Below, in pieces: positions 1 to 10,900 of a stretch of 64,000 nt of DNA. The first letter of the stretch is position 1. The number at the start of each line of letters is the position of its first letter. The notes below the pieces were generated by a model. It saw nothing but the letters and a program-made list of their open reading frames with translations, had not been told where the DNA came from and ran no database searches. The position numbers and the translations under genes are program-made. Source of the DNA: Epiperipatus broadwayi. Lineage: Eukaryota; Onychophora; Udeonychophora; Euonychophora; Peripatidae. The stretch covers positions 5,592,506 through 5,656,505 of the forward strand of contig JAQFVV010006200.1 of NCBI GenBank assembly GCA_028023455.1, in the 5' to 3' direction.

Positions 1-1000
1 TCTATTCTTATTGTATATATACATATGTATATCATTTACTCACTGCTGGTTACAGTATCCAGAAAAATCTCACCAAGAATTATCTAGGCTAGAAAATGAT
101 AAATGATGGAATGAATTTACAAGTCAATTGAGAACTTAATGAAACTTCAGAATAGTCAACTTAAATTAAACTTTTACATGATATAGACAGTACTTATTTA
201 TTTTAATGTCTTGAAAACAGGCTACTCTACTTTAATAAAATATATAAAATAAATGAGCTAAATCACTCATTCATATTCAATAAACAATGTTTACAGTAAC
301 TATATTTATCTTCCCACCCATATATATGTAAATGCGCATTTTCACACGTGTGCATGTCAGAAAATTATACAAAGAAATATAATGTTTGAAAACATGCTGC
401 TATCTGAGAGATTATTATTAATTAAATATATATTTTTATGGATTATTTTTCTAATAAAAGATAATATATAATGAGATGTGGTTAAATAAAAATTTACAGA
501 ATGGAAAAATAATACAAAGAACAAAAACTGCATACAACAAACACTAAAATTACAGACATCTTTGTCAAATAAGTCTTAAATTACTGATTTAATTTGTTTA
601 CCTATTTTAATTATATCTATAGAAGTGAAAATGTGTGGTACTTATTACTATTAATTGATTTTGTTTCATTTATATAATAATTTTGGTCATAAGCTTGAAA
701 ATGTGAATTAGAAAATTGGTTAACATTGACAATGAAAAAAAAATCTAACAAAAAAACTATAATCATGAACAAAATGCTACAATAAACATCATTGGCGGAT
801 ATTGTTTGTGAATGCATAAGATGTTTCAGGATATTTCTGAAAAGCTGAGTTCAAAAATCAATCACCATTGTGAACAAAAATTTCCAAGTCATAGAAAATG
901 AAAGTTTTTTTTTTTATTAGGATAAGTCTGTTTTTTATTTTTAGTAATTGTTTTAATTTTCACTATAAAGCAGAAAACAGATTTTAAAAGTAGCATCAAA
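1..1000. other. AT-rich region, no gene recognised
   Basis: No coding, RNA or classified repeat signal was found. Short open frames here have no recognisable motif and a composition expected of AT-rich noncoding DNA. Confidence 0.6.
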
Positions 1001-1001
1001 T

Positions 1002-1212
1002 AATAATAATAATAATAATAATAATAAGAATAATAAGAATAATAAGAAGAAGAAGAAGAATAAGAATAATAATAATAATAAGAAGAAGAAGAATAAGAAG
1101 AAGAAGAAGAACAAGAATAATAAGAAGAATAAGAAGAAGAAGAAGAAGAAAGAAAAAGAAGAAGAAGAAGAAGAAGAAGAAGAAGAGGAGGAGGAGGAGG
1201 AGGAAGAAGAAG
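1002..1212. repeat. compound trinucleotide microsatellite (AAT/AAG/AGG)
   Basis: The tract starts as AAT repeats, grades through mixed AAT/AAG into nearly pure AAG and ends as AGG repeats. The right half is an almost uninterrupted purine strand of more than 80 bases, which could form triplex DNA. Serine- or leucine-rich open frames across it are artefacts of the repeat. Confidence 0.95.
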
Positions 1213-1225
1213 GTGAAGAAGAAGC

Positions 1226-3975
1226 ATCAGCAGCAAAAAGCAAAACTAGTAAATCAATATTCCATGAATTTTTATTACATTAAGTTTGTTCTTATTTTTA
1301 TATTTTTTACTTTTAAAAGATTTAACTTTCATTAAAATTAACTTATTTATATTTTTGCATTTATAATTTTGATTTGTACCAGATTTTTCTTATTTAAATT
1401 ATTTTAGATAATAACTTTGATTTAATTATGGACCTGAAAGTAATTATTTTCAAATATCAATGAACAATTGATATAATGATTGATCTTCGGGAAATAATTA
1501 ATTTATTGGACCAGACTTTGCTGCAGTGCCAGAGAAATAATATATTCTTAAACATATAATTAAATGTCAGATTAGAACTGTTAGCTGATAGATTATAAAT
1601 AATTTTTTTGGCTTTGTTGGATTTTTAATAAAACAATCAAAGAATGATATTAAAAACTAAGAAATAAGATAACTAAGGTAGATTCTATTAGAGACTCTCC
1701 TGCCAAACATTATCAGAGATTCTCTTATTGAGTAGAAATTGGCAGACATGTTCAGTACATTTAAGTACCTAATTTAATTATTGGTCATAAAAAAATATGG
1801 AAAAATAAAACCTAGACTAATGAACCAAAAATGTAGCTTCTCATCACATTATAACATTAATGACAAATGATTAGCATTAATTACAAGTGAATGTAAAAAG
1901 AAAAAAAAGAACACAAAAAGCAAGACATTAACCAATATTATTAGCCTTTTTATATGCTATAGGGAAAAAAAAAAACTTTGAATACAGCTTTGCATCATGG
2001 GATATCCATATTATAGGGAAAATTACTCGGACATTAACGGTGAACGCTGTTAATATCATCCATAAATTCTGACTATATTTGTTTAAAAATATAAACGTAT
2101 TTCCTTTTGTTTACGTTAATTTACTGTAACCATCAATTATAGACATAGGGGATTTGAATTCAGACTAGTCTGAGGTCAAACCTCCTATATTTACAATTAA
2201 GTTCCAGGTATAAGAATGCCTGTATTTCAAATAGTAACCATCAATTAGAATACTGCTCGATTATTATTAAAATACAAGTGATATGCCTTTACCTTGCAGT
2301 CGGCTATTTAAGAGCTTTTTTTAATTCATTATTTTATCTACTGTGTTTTGTACACATGATGATCATATCGTGGCATCAACGGTCTTAAGATATCCAACCA
2401 ACCAAAAAAAAACAACTACGAAGCATATAATTTAATTAATTTTAATAAATAGCGTTTAATATTTAATTTAGATAAATTATAATTGGCTATTAAATTAAAA
2501 TTAACAATCTCTCAGATAACTCAGTGAGATAGATACGTAAGTGTGTACGAAATTTTTGTGAAGTTATTAAACAATATTATAGATGGTAATTCTTATTGAA
2601 AAAAATTAATTGAGAAGAAAAAATCTCTCTGGAATTGATAGTTAATCGCCTGCGGTAATTGAGTCAGTCAGTGGCAACTTTTCAGTTTTGAGAAAATATA
2701 AATGTATTAGTTACATCGGAAAGCTCTAGGTATTTTTTATTTTGCGATTTAAAATGATTAATTAAGATTTATAAATTACGGGTATATAAGGTTTTCAAAA
2801 GGATTGAAAGAAGAGCTCCCATATTTGTGGATTGATTGTTCTAAGGTTTAAGATATCAAATTGTGAAAACTAAATTAAAATTCTTTTGTTTAAATGTCAG
2901 ATTAGTAAGCAGTAAATGCTGGCAAAGATTTAACAAATTTATAAATCAAATGGAAAAGCCAAGATCAAAAAAACGAAACAAATAATTTAAAAATATATAC
3001 AGTTCGTATAAAAGAAAATATATATATGCTTCCAAATTTGAATCTGGGCAGGAAAAAATGTAATAAAAACTTTATTTCACTTCCGTCGCATTTCTGAAGC
3101 CTGATACATCATTTGTAGTTGCTGATTAGGAACAAACTGACAAAATCATGTATATTTTTACATTTTTGATTTTTTTTTACTAGAGTTTCTCATGAGAGTG
3201 GAGTGAGGTGTCGATATGGGTATTGAAATTCTAATGCTTAATAACTCTAGCTAATCAGAAGGATGACGGTTCTTCGCAAAATGGAATGCATAGCCAGAAA
3301 GAGTACTCTGGTTGCATTGGTGTATGTTTGCAGTATGATAGAGTTGAGATGAGAGTTACTGATAAAAATCAAATTTGAAAATAGTTCTATATTAAATAAT
3401 AATAAACAATAGCATCAACAACAATACAGTACAATTATGATCATATTTTTATGTACGTGAGTATGCGCGCATACGTACACACATACATTAAGAAACACTA
3501 ATTTCAATAACTATTACCATATTCAGAGGTATCGTGAGCGCTACCAGCTGAATAAGCATCAACTGTTCCAATCAAAAAAAAAAACCACTTAACACGGAAC
3601 TTAATAAATCTGGATTTATTAACATTATATAGATAAACAAATATAATTATCCATCTTTACAATTAGCTTACTAGGCAATACTTGTGCAATTTCACAAATT
3701 TATAACACATAAAATAACAAGCACTATTTTTCATTAGCTATAGTACGACAGTCAGATCTCTGCACTTTTGCATACATTTGCATAATCTGTATAATCTGCA
3801 TACATCTGCATAATCTTCATAATCTTTTAGAGGGGGGGGTATATATCATTGAGATTAATTTTGTAGAGTGCTTAGTCAATAGGGAGATTATTTATTTTCT
3901 GTCTATTTTTTATTCACAAACATTTCATATAAATACAATAATATTTTACATCAGTTTAAAATATGCATATACAAA
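1226..3975. other. AT-rich region, no gene recognised
   Basis: Nothing coding was recognised. There are short AT-rich simple stretches and a small alternating patch near 3450-3490 (gtatgcgcgcatacgtac). A SINE-like B-box match near 2155-2175 is too weak to call. Confidence 0.55.
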
Positions 3976-4070
3976 CTAACACATAATATTATTTTATAGA
4001 TATAATAAACACCTCCATACTTCCCCATTCTTTTTAAATTCACATAAATAAAGATATAATAAAAGACAAA

Positions 4071-4125
4071 TGACTCCCAAGATGTATTTCGTGTTGAACC
4101 AGCACTCATCAGTTGGCCCAGGTCA
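4071..4125 (-). ncRNA. hammerhead ribozyme, family 1, copy 1
   Basis: Read on the minus strand: outer stem I strand TGACC, internal loop, CCAA, core CTGATGA, stem II GTGCTG-gtt-CAACAC (one C/A mismatch), GAA, short stem III ATACAT, cleavage-site C at 4081, then TTGG and the returning outer stem strand AGTCA. All invariant core residues are present. Cleavage is predicted between 4081 and 4080. Stem III keeps only two pairs, so activity is probably weaker than in the neighbouring copy. Confidence 0.8.
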
Positions 4126-4435
4126 TTATCTCTCATATATATTTTTTATTATATGAAGAGTATTTATCTAGAGTAAATTGTTACAATTTTCATTTACTAT
4201 TGTCAAACTTCCTCCACTCACAACTTTGACGTCATCCATTTTAAATAAATACAATAATGATTATTACTAATCATTTTCGAAACTAGAGATTATCTCTTGC
4301 ACAGATATAAACTTTAAATCTCGAGTTATTCACCTTTTTTTCCCCATGTGTAATATCTTTATAGATATAATAAACACTTTCATACTTCCCCATTCTTTTT
4401 AAATTCACATAAATAAAAATATAATAAAAGACAAA

Positions 4436-4490
4436 TGACCCCCAAGATGCATTTCGTGCTGAACCAGCACTCATCAGTTGGTGCAGGTCA
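4436..4490 (-). ncRNA. hammerhead ribozyme, family 1, copy 2 (fully intact)
   Basis: The best ribozyme in the window. On the minus strand: stem I TGACC, internal loop, CCAA; core CTGATGA; perfect 6-bp stem II GTGCTG/CAGCAC closed by a GTT triloop; GAA; stem III ATGCAT; cleavage-site C at 4446; then TTGG, internal loop GG, GGTCA. Both parts of stem I pair perfectly. Stem III is a self-complementary hexamer with no loop, which cannot close within one ribozyme but can pair between two of them. This is the dimeric arrangement known for tandem-repeat and Penelope-associated hammerheads. Confidence 0.9.
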
Positions 4491-4753
4491 CTATCTCTGA
4501 TATATATCTTTATTATATGAAGAGTATTTATCTAGAGTAAATTGTTACATTTTTCATTTGCCATTGTCAAACTCCCTCCACTCACAACTTTGACGCCATC
4601 CATTTCAGATAAATACAGTAATGATTATTACTAATCATTTTTGAAACTAGAGATTATCTCTAGCACAGATATAAACTTTAAACCTTAGTTGAAATGTAAC
4701 AATTTACTTTAGATAAATACTCTTCATATAATAAAGATATATATGAGAAATAG

Positions 4754-4808
4754 TGACCTGGGCCAATTGATGAGTGCTGGTTCAACACGAAATACATCTT
4801 GGGGGTTA
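4754..4808 (+). ncRNA. decayed hammerhead ribozyme, family 1, inverted copy
   Basis: Same layout as the two minus-strand copies, but the first core base is changed (TTGATGA instead of CTGATGA), stem III reads ATACAT and the distal stem I strand has a G.U pair. Predicted C at the cleavage position is 4798. The core change should abolish or strongly reduce cleavage. Confidence 0.75.
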
Positions 4809-5115
4809 TTTGTCTTTTATTATATCTTTGTTTATGTGAATTTAAAAAGAATGAAGAAGTATGGAGGTGTTTATTATATCTATAAAGACATTACACATAG
4901 GAAAGAAAAAGTAAATAACTCCATATGTGTGTAAAATAAAAATAAAAATCAGATAAATTAACCTTTAACTGAGCTTTAAAGTTTATATCTGTGCTAGAGA
5001 TAATCTCTAGTTTCGAAAATGATTAGTAATAATCATTCTTGTATTTATCTGAAATGGATGGCGTCAAAGTGAGTGGAGGAAGTTTTGACAATGGTAAATG
5101 AAAAATGTGACAATA

Positions 5116-5685
5116 TTATTTTATTGATCAGACAGAGCAGACATAAAACACTTAAATTAATAGGAATAAATCTTTCATTTCTCTATGTTCAGGCATGTGC
5201 TTGATGTGATTTTCTTTCTATAAATTGTTTTTTTTCTGTTACATTTACCTATATGGCAATCTCCAAAAAATTGTCCAATTTGCCAAATTCAATTAATCTA
5301 AAATATTTTATTATCTTTTTTATTTTGTAATTCTCCAAATAAATAAATACTCAGATTATCTATACTTTCACTGATATCCTTTTTTGGCAGGACAATATCT
5401 CCTCTAATGTCAAAATTGCACTTAAACTTGTTTTTTTATTTTAAACCAAAAATGATTTTTACTTTTTTTGCAATTATTTTTTAACTTTATGTAAAGCGAT
5501 GAAAGAATGATTGGAGATGTAAAGAAATTAAGGATTTACAAAGTAGACTTGATTTAATATATAAAAGAAAATCCCAACTAATTTAATAAAACTAAATTAG
5601 ATTTACTGTGAAGTTTTAATGGTTACTTGGTATTATGTGACCTTTCTCCGTTAGATCTATTTAGAGCAGCAGTAGAGGTGTGACC
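5116..5685. other. no feature recognised
   Basis: AT-rich DNA between the family 1 array and a short tandem duplication. Nothing coding or repetitive was recognised. Confidence 0.5.
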
Positions 5686-5806
5686 GGAAGGTTACAGTAG
5701 CGGTGGCATGATCAATTAGTTGCTGGCTGACCGCACTGGGAGATTATAGTAGTGGTGGCATGATCGATTGCTTGCTGACGGATTACATTGGGAGATTACA
5801 GTATAT
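5686..5806. repeat. short tandem duplication, about 52-bp period
   Basis: The words ggtggcatgatc and ttacagtag recur at 52-53-bp spacing (5702/5754 and 5692/5744/5797), giving just over two units. The patch is more GC-rich than its surroundings and its origin is unknown. Confidence 0.75.
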
Positions 5807-6058
5807 AGACAGATTTATTTTTAAATACATGTGTGAATATATGTGTGTGTATTTAAAGTGTATATTATATAGGATTCAATACTATCTACAAATTTCAGAA
5901 ATCTATGAATGAGCTTGAAATCAAATGGTAGGGATATAGGAATCCTACAGTGTTTACAAGAACAGTAAACTTTTGCTATATATCATCCCGATTACTTCAA
6001 AAATAATCTGAAAGCAACTTAATTACAAATAAACAATAATTCAATACACATTTAATTT

Positions 6059-6164
6059 TTTCATATGTCATAGCATCGGCCGGGACGCGAACCCACAACC
6101 GTCTGCAACCAACTACTTGCTTGCAAGGCGGCTGCGATGACCTCTCGGCTAACAACGCTTGACA
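6059..6164 (-). mobile_element. minimal tRNA-derived SINE with perfect target-site duplication
   Basis: On the minus strand the element has a Pol III A box (TTAGCCGAGAGG) and B box (GGTTCGCGTCC) with the wide spacing of a class II, leucine-like tRNA. It ends in a very short A-rich tail after a ctatgacatatg segment. It is flanked by a perfect 16-bp duplication, aatacacatttaattt, at 6043-6058 and 6165-6180, which fixes both ends. At only 106 bp it is little more than a tRNA-like head. The acceptor-stem ends do not pair, so it is not a functional tRNA gene. Confidence 0.85.
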
Positions 6165-6180
6165 AATACACATTTAATTT

Positions 6181-7870
6181 AAGTTGAAAATTTGTCAACT
6201 TTGCAATTTTACTATTTTTGGCTTGTTTAAATAAATGTTTTGTTTCTATAATGATATGTATAATAATTGGAGTCTATTTACAAATCTTAAACAGGTAAAT
6301 GGGAAGTAATCTCTTTTCCCCATTTATTTGTAATTATTCTATGTGGTATTTAGATGCATGGCAGATATAGTTTAAATATTGATATTTTTTTAAATATCAA
6401 TTTTAGTAGTAATGTAGTTTGTATTAATTTTTTAAATTAAAGTCACCTCAAAAATGTGTGAATAGCAACTGTATGAGTATATATAAATAAATAAAAACAT
6501 ATAGCAATAAAGATAGTAAAATGATAAAAAAGTTTTTCCTATTTGTCAAATGAAAACTATTAATAAAAATAAACTTTAAATCCTCACGTGTAATTCATAC
6601 AAATCACTCTTAACATTAAAAGCTTCAGATCAAAATGTTTAACAAGAATCTCTTTATCTTCTTTTAAGCTACATGCTTAGGGGATTAATTTTATTGCATT
6701 CAAAATTGTCTTTTAAGAATGAAATGTAACAAAAGAAGACTCAAAAAAAGCTCTTTCTGCATTTAAGGCCAACATGTGTTGTAATTGTAAATATTTACAT
6801 ATTTGTATTTACGTATATACATTTTTGTCAAGAGAAGGTCTATTTGTTTAATTCTAAAATCATGATTGTAAGAAAATTTTGTAATTTTACTTATCACTAT
6901 ATATTTATTTTATTTTAATATTTGTATGTGGAATGTCAAGAGAATTTGCCTGTTGTAGTTTATTTATTTGGGATTCCATTTACTCAAAAAGTCTCCAAAT
7001 ATCACCATCTTAAAATTTCAAAGTTTTTTTTTTCTATTTGCTTACGTTATGCACTTAGCCAAGACAGAAGGAACTAACTAGATAGAATATTATTACTATG
7101 ATTAAGGGTAAGGTTTGGGTCAAAGTTTAATATCATTAGCTACTCTTCTCAATATTCTTTTTTTATTTAGAGCTACATAATAAAGCATAAGCTCTTTACA
7201 TCCTTATGGTAAGAATCTTTTAATTATTGCAACTCAATCTATAAATATCAAATTTCTTGCTCTTATACATTTGACAAAAATCTCAAATATCTGAGTGCAA
7301 GAAATTTGGCACTTATGAATTAAGTTGTAGTAATGGGATATTGATAAGTGCTGAATGATGATATGTGAGAAATTTCATCTTAAAATGTTGATTTACCCTG
7401 AAATGCAGTGGGCATTTAAATGTTTGTGCTTAGCAATAGTTCATATATAATAGTCTTGTCTTTCTAAGTAGAATGTATTTAGTAAAAGATGCCTTTCCAT
7501 ACAATGCATTTAAAATGAGATCTCTAATAAATTAGTTACTGAAAAAATGATGTGTCTTTGATTTATAATTTTATTTTTAAATGCATTTTAATAATTCCAA
7601 GAGTAGTTATTTTTATCTTACTTTAGAATAAGGTGGGGATAACAGCTTTTGGAAGCATAGGAATAAGTATATGAGAGATCATGTGGTATTGTTGCTGGTA
7701 TCATCTTAATGACGTTAATGCTTACATTATTTTATGATGCACATCTAACTTTGAGTTGTTATAATAGATTATGTGAAGGATAGAAGCAAAAGCAAACCAT
7801 ATTTTCTATTTTTTCTCATTATCTTTCAAAAAGAAACATAATTTATGTATGCATTTCCTTTTACACTATT
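6181..7870. other. AT-rich region, no gene recognised
   Basis: No coding or classified repeat signal was found. Scattered homopolymer runs only. Confidence 0.5.
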
Positions 7871-7873
7871 TCA

Positions 7874-7943
<70 letters not shown>

Positions 7944-7991
7944 GTTATTGTTGTTGTTGTTGTTGTTATTATTATTATTATCATCATCATC
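7874..7991. repeat. ATT/GTT/ATC microsatellite, likely the 3' tail of the adjacent LINE
   Basis: Perfect ATT repeats run to about 7942, then GTT, ATT and ATC units. On the minus strand this directly follows the end of the LINE (a gaataaaatcc-like end, then GAT/AAT units), so it is probably the element's microsatellite tail. Confidence 0.85.
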
Positions 7992-10900
7992 TTTCAAAGG
8001 ATTTTATTCAACAAAGTAAAAAAGGTTACATTATTTTTTTTATATACATGTTATTAGATTGCTAAAATTTTATAAATAACAATGTTTTGAAAATATTCAA
8101 AAGTTCACAACTGGATAAAAATGGCTTTCATCTGTGGTTTATAATACTTTTTGGTTTTTGTTTCTCATTTCAGAAATTATTAATCTTGAATGATTTCTTT
8201 GTTAAAGGCTCGAAGGTAACTGCAATTGAGACTAACTGTCAATGAAAGTTTTTTGATTTGTTAATCTTTTGTCTCATTAATATATTTTATCTAGTTCCTT
8301 TTTGAATGTGTTTGAGTGCCTTCTTGGGTTATTGTTGCATAATAATTTATACCTTGTGCATCATAAAGCATAAAAGATTAATATGCTGATCCTGATTTCA
8401 GCAAAGACTCCATTTTTGAATGAATCAAATAAGCTATTAATCTTTGTTTTTGAAGAGGGTGTATATTATGGACTGAATATTATTAAGTTCTTGGCATGAC
8501 AGAAAAATATGGTCCTGTGTTTCTGACTCTTTGTGGTGAAGGGTGTATAGATAGTCTAAATTTTTGGCAATTTTTTTATGTCTTAGAAATTATTGTGTGG
8601 GAAGTGAATTGAGGTTAATTTTAAGTAAAAAGGCATAATATCTTGGTTCAAGTGTCCAGAATTTTAATTTATGGCAAAGTTGTTTATTAGTGAGCACAGT
8701 TTTATCATTGTCTTATAGAGTGTGAAAAAGTGAATGAATTTCCCAGTACTTGATTTTTTTTTTAATTTTTAAAACTAAGTTTTTTATAGACAACAATGTA
8801 TAATGTCTTCAGGTATCTTTGAATTGGAGGTGGTTTATCTGTGGGCATGATTTTACAGATTGTTTGTAGATATGGAAATTTTTTTGCACATTGAGAGATT
8901 GATGTTTTTTGGATTCTGAATGTTAGAAGTGAGTGAAGCCCTAGACCATTTTGTGAGAATGAATTTTTGAAACATCTTATGGATATTGATATTACCTTTT
9001 TTGCCCACACAAATTTTCTGCAAAATGAGGCTATTTGATTAGTAAAAGCTTTGATATATAGTATTTTTGGATTGTAGTATGTGATTATTGTCATGATCAG
9101 CATGTTAAGTGATATTAAAGTGATAGGTATGATTTTTTATGAATTATAATTTCTATTTATTTTTACCCTAAGTAGTATTTTGTATAAGTGACTGCATTGG
9201 TCAATGGCACAAGTTGAACTGGAATCCAAGGAATGAGTTAGGCTTGCCTTTAAAATGATTTGTTCAATTACTACTGGAGTAAATGTGCCAAGCACAGGAA
9301 TTTCTATGTTGAATGTTAACTTATAGTTATATTTATAATCTGAAAAAATCTTCAGAAATTTAGGAGTGTACTTTTTTGATGGCAAAAAGATTGAGAGGTC
9401 ATCAATATAAGCTATACATGAGATGTTGGTGTTTAGACAGTGTATGTAAATTTCAGGTATTTCATTTTCTATTGGTATTAAATTAGGGATTTATGTAGTT
9501 AGTGAATAATAAGGCACTAAGAAAGGAACCTCACTGGATGGATTGATGTGATATTATTGGGGGGGGGGTAAGGTTTTGCCATTTAAAGTAATCTATATTA
9601 TTAAACTTATAACCTTAAGACTATGTGCCTAACTTCATGGATTTAATAATAGGTTAGCAAGTAGATATAATTAGACCTTTAGTACTTTATTTTCTTTTAG
9701 TATTTTAATAAGTGTATTTATTTGTATGATGTCAAAGGCTGCTTCTATGTCTAGCTAAATAACAATTGGACTATATTTTTTGTTATCTCTTACTGTTTCT
9801 ATAGTTGTTTTGAATAGAAATGCAGCCTGACCTGTTGATGACTCTTTTTTTGTAAATAGCATTTTTGATAACTTTTGGTATAATGCAAGGCTCTATTTTG
9901 TTTTTTATTACTGATTCTATTATTTTGATGCCTAGTGGAGACATTGAAATTGGATGTAAGATTGTTAGTGTGGAAAAAATTTTTTTTTCTTCATAAATGA
10001 ATCACAGTGTTCTATATATAGCTTTAGATGGAACATTTGTGAGATTAGTTATGTATTGTGCTGTAAATTTATTAAAATGTGCATATACGAATTTAGGGAC
10101 CCTATCCATTCCAGGATTGCATGAATCTGGTATTGACTATATTTTTGTATAAAGTCATTAGAAGTAAATTGAAGTTCTTCTTTGGTTTGCCTTTAGTTGA
10201 TTTTTCTTTTTAAAAATTTACATAATTTTACATGCAAACTGCCTCTGATTATATTTTAATGGCAGATAGTAATCAAACAAGAGAGGAATGACCTAATGCC
10301 CATCTGATATAGTTTCTGGTTAAAATGTGAGGCTTATTTAAGAATAATTTTCTTTTTTTTGTTGTTATTTTACAATCTTGGTTAGATTGTAAAATAAACT
10401 GATATGTTTTATATATGGTCAATTTTGAAGACATATGGAGTTTTGTTAGATGATAGTATAACCATGTGCCTGGTTAAAGATTGGTTAATATTAAATGATA
10501 ATATATTAACAAAAGCATGCCAAGTTTGGATGGGATGCATTTGTATATCTTTTATTTTTGGAAGTAAATATATATTTCCAAGAACAGAAATTCTGGAGTG
10601 CATGATGGAAGTAGAATTCTGATGGTTCTTCCTGTAATGGCTGTTGATCTGTCACTGAAATTAAGATCCAGAGATACCATAATAGCTGAATAATCAGATA
10701 GAGAGGGTTTTTTTTAGACAGATGTTCATCATGTTGTGTATTGATGGAGAATAGAATATCAAGTCTATTAGCAATGAGCACCTACCATTATTAAATAATA
10801 CTGACCTTTCTGACAAGAATCCCCTTCCTCTCATCTTAGGGAATGAAAGAGGATGAAGCCATTGTTTGGTGAAGTTTTCATATGACATATTGAAATACCC

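Larger units (their letters stand above)
3980..5115. mobile_element. family 1 hammerhead-bearing array (two tandem copies plus one inverted)
   Basis: Three copies of one repeat: two head-to-tail on the minus strand (about 3980-4300 and 4300-4690) and one inverted copy on the plus strand (about 4690-5115). The two direct copies are exactly 365 bp apart, measured at the ribozyme. Each unit contains a hammerhead ribozyme, so a transcript of the tandem part should be cut into a 365-nt monomer (4081-4445, minus strand). There is no protein-coding capacity: the short open frames across the units simply read through the ribozyme. Small size, tandem units and one type I hammerhead per unit match what is known of retrozymes. 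The inverted third copy is unusual, because it makes the left and right halves complementary. Confidence 0.8.

Noticed and set aside
889-1243. Serine/leucine-rich minus-strand open frames
   Set aside because: Translation of the AAT/AAG/AGG microsatellite.
3951-4934. Three similar 61-63-codon open frames (MSAGS-R---SW-FVFYYIF) that look like a small protein family
   Set aside because: They are translations of the hammerhead repeat unit; similarity is at the nucleotide level and follows the ribozyme, and frames are not kept in other copies at 57.1 and 59.5 kb.
6059-6164. Functional tRNA gene
   Set aside because: A and B boxes fit, but acceptor ends do not pair, the anticodon arm is poor, and a near-identical copy and target duplications show it is a SINE.
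7845-8057. Poly-isoleucine/valine open frame
   Set aside because: Translation of the ATT/GTT microsatellite that ends the LINE.
9604-9628. ataaccttaagactatg inside the LINE matches the 56.4-kb foldback family
   Set aside because: The match is only about 20 bases and lies within reverse-transcriptase coding text with no flanking similarity; chance or unrelated.
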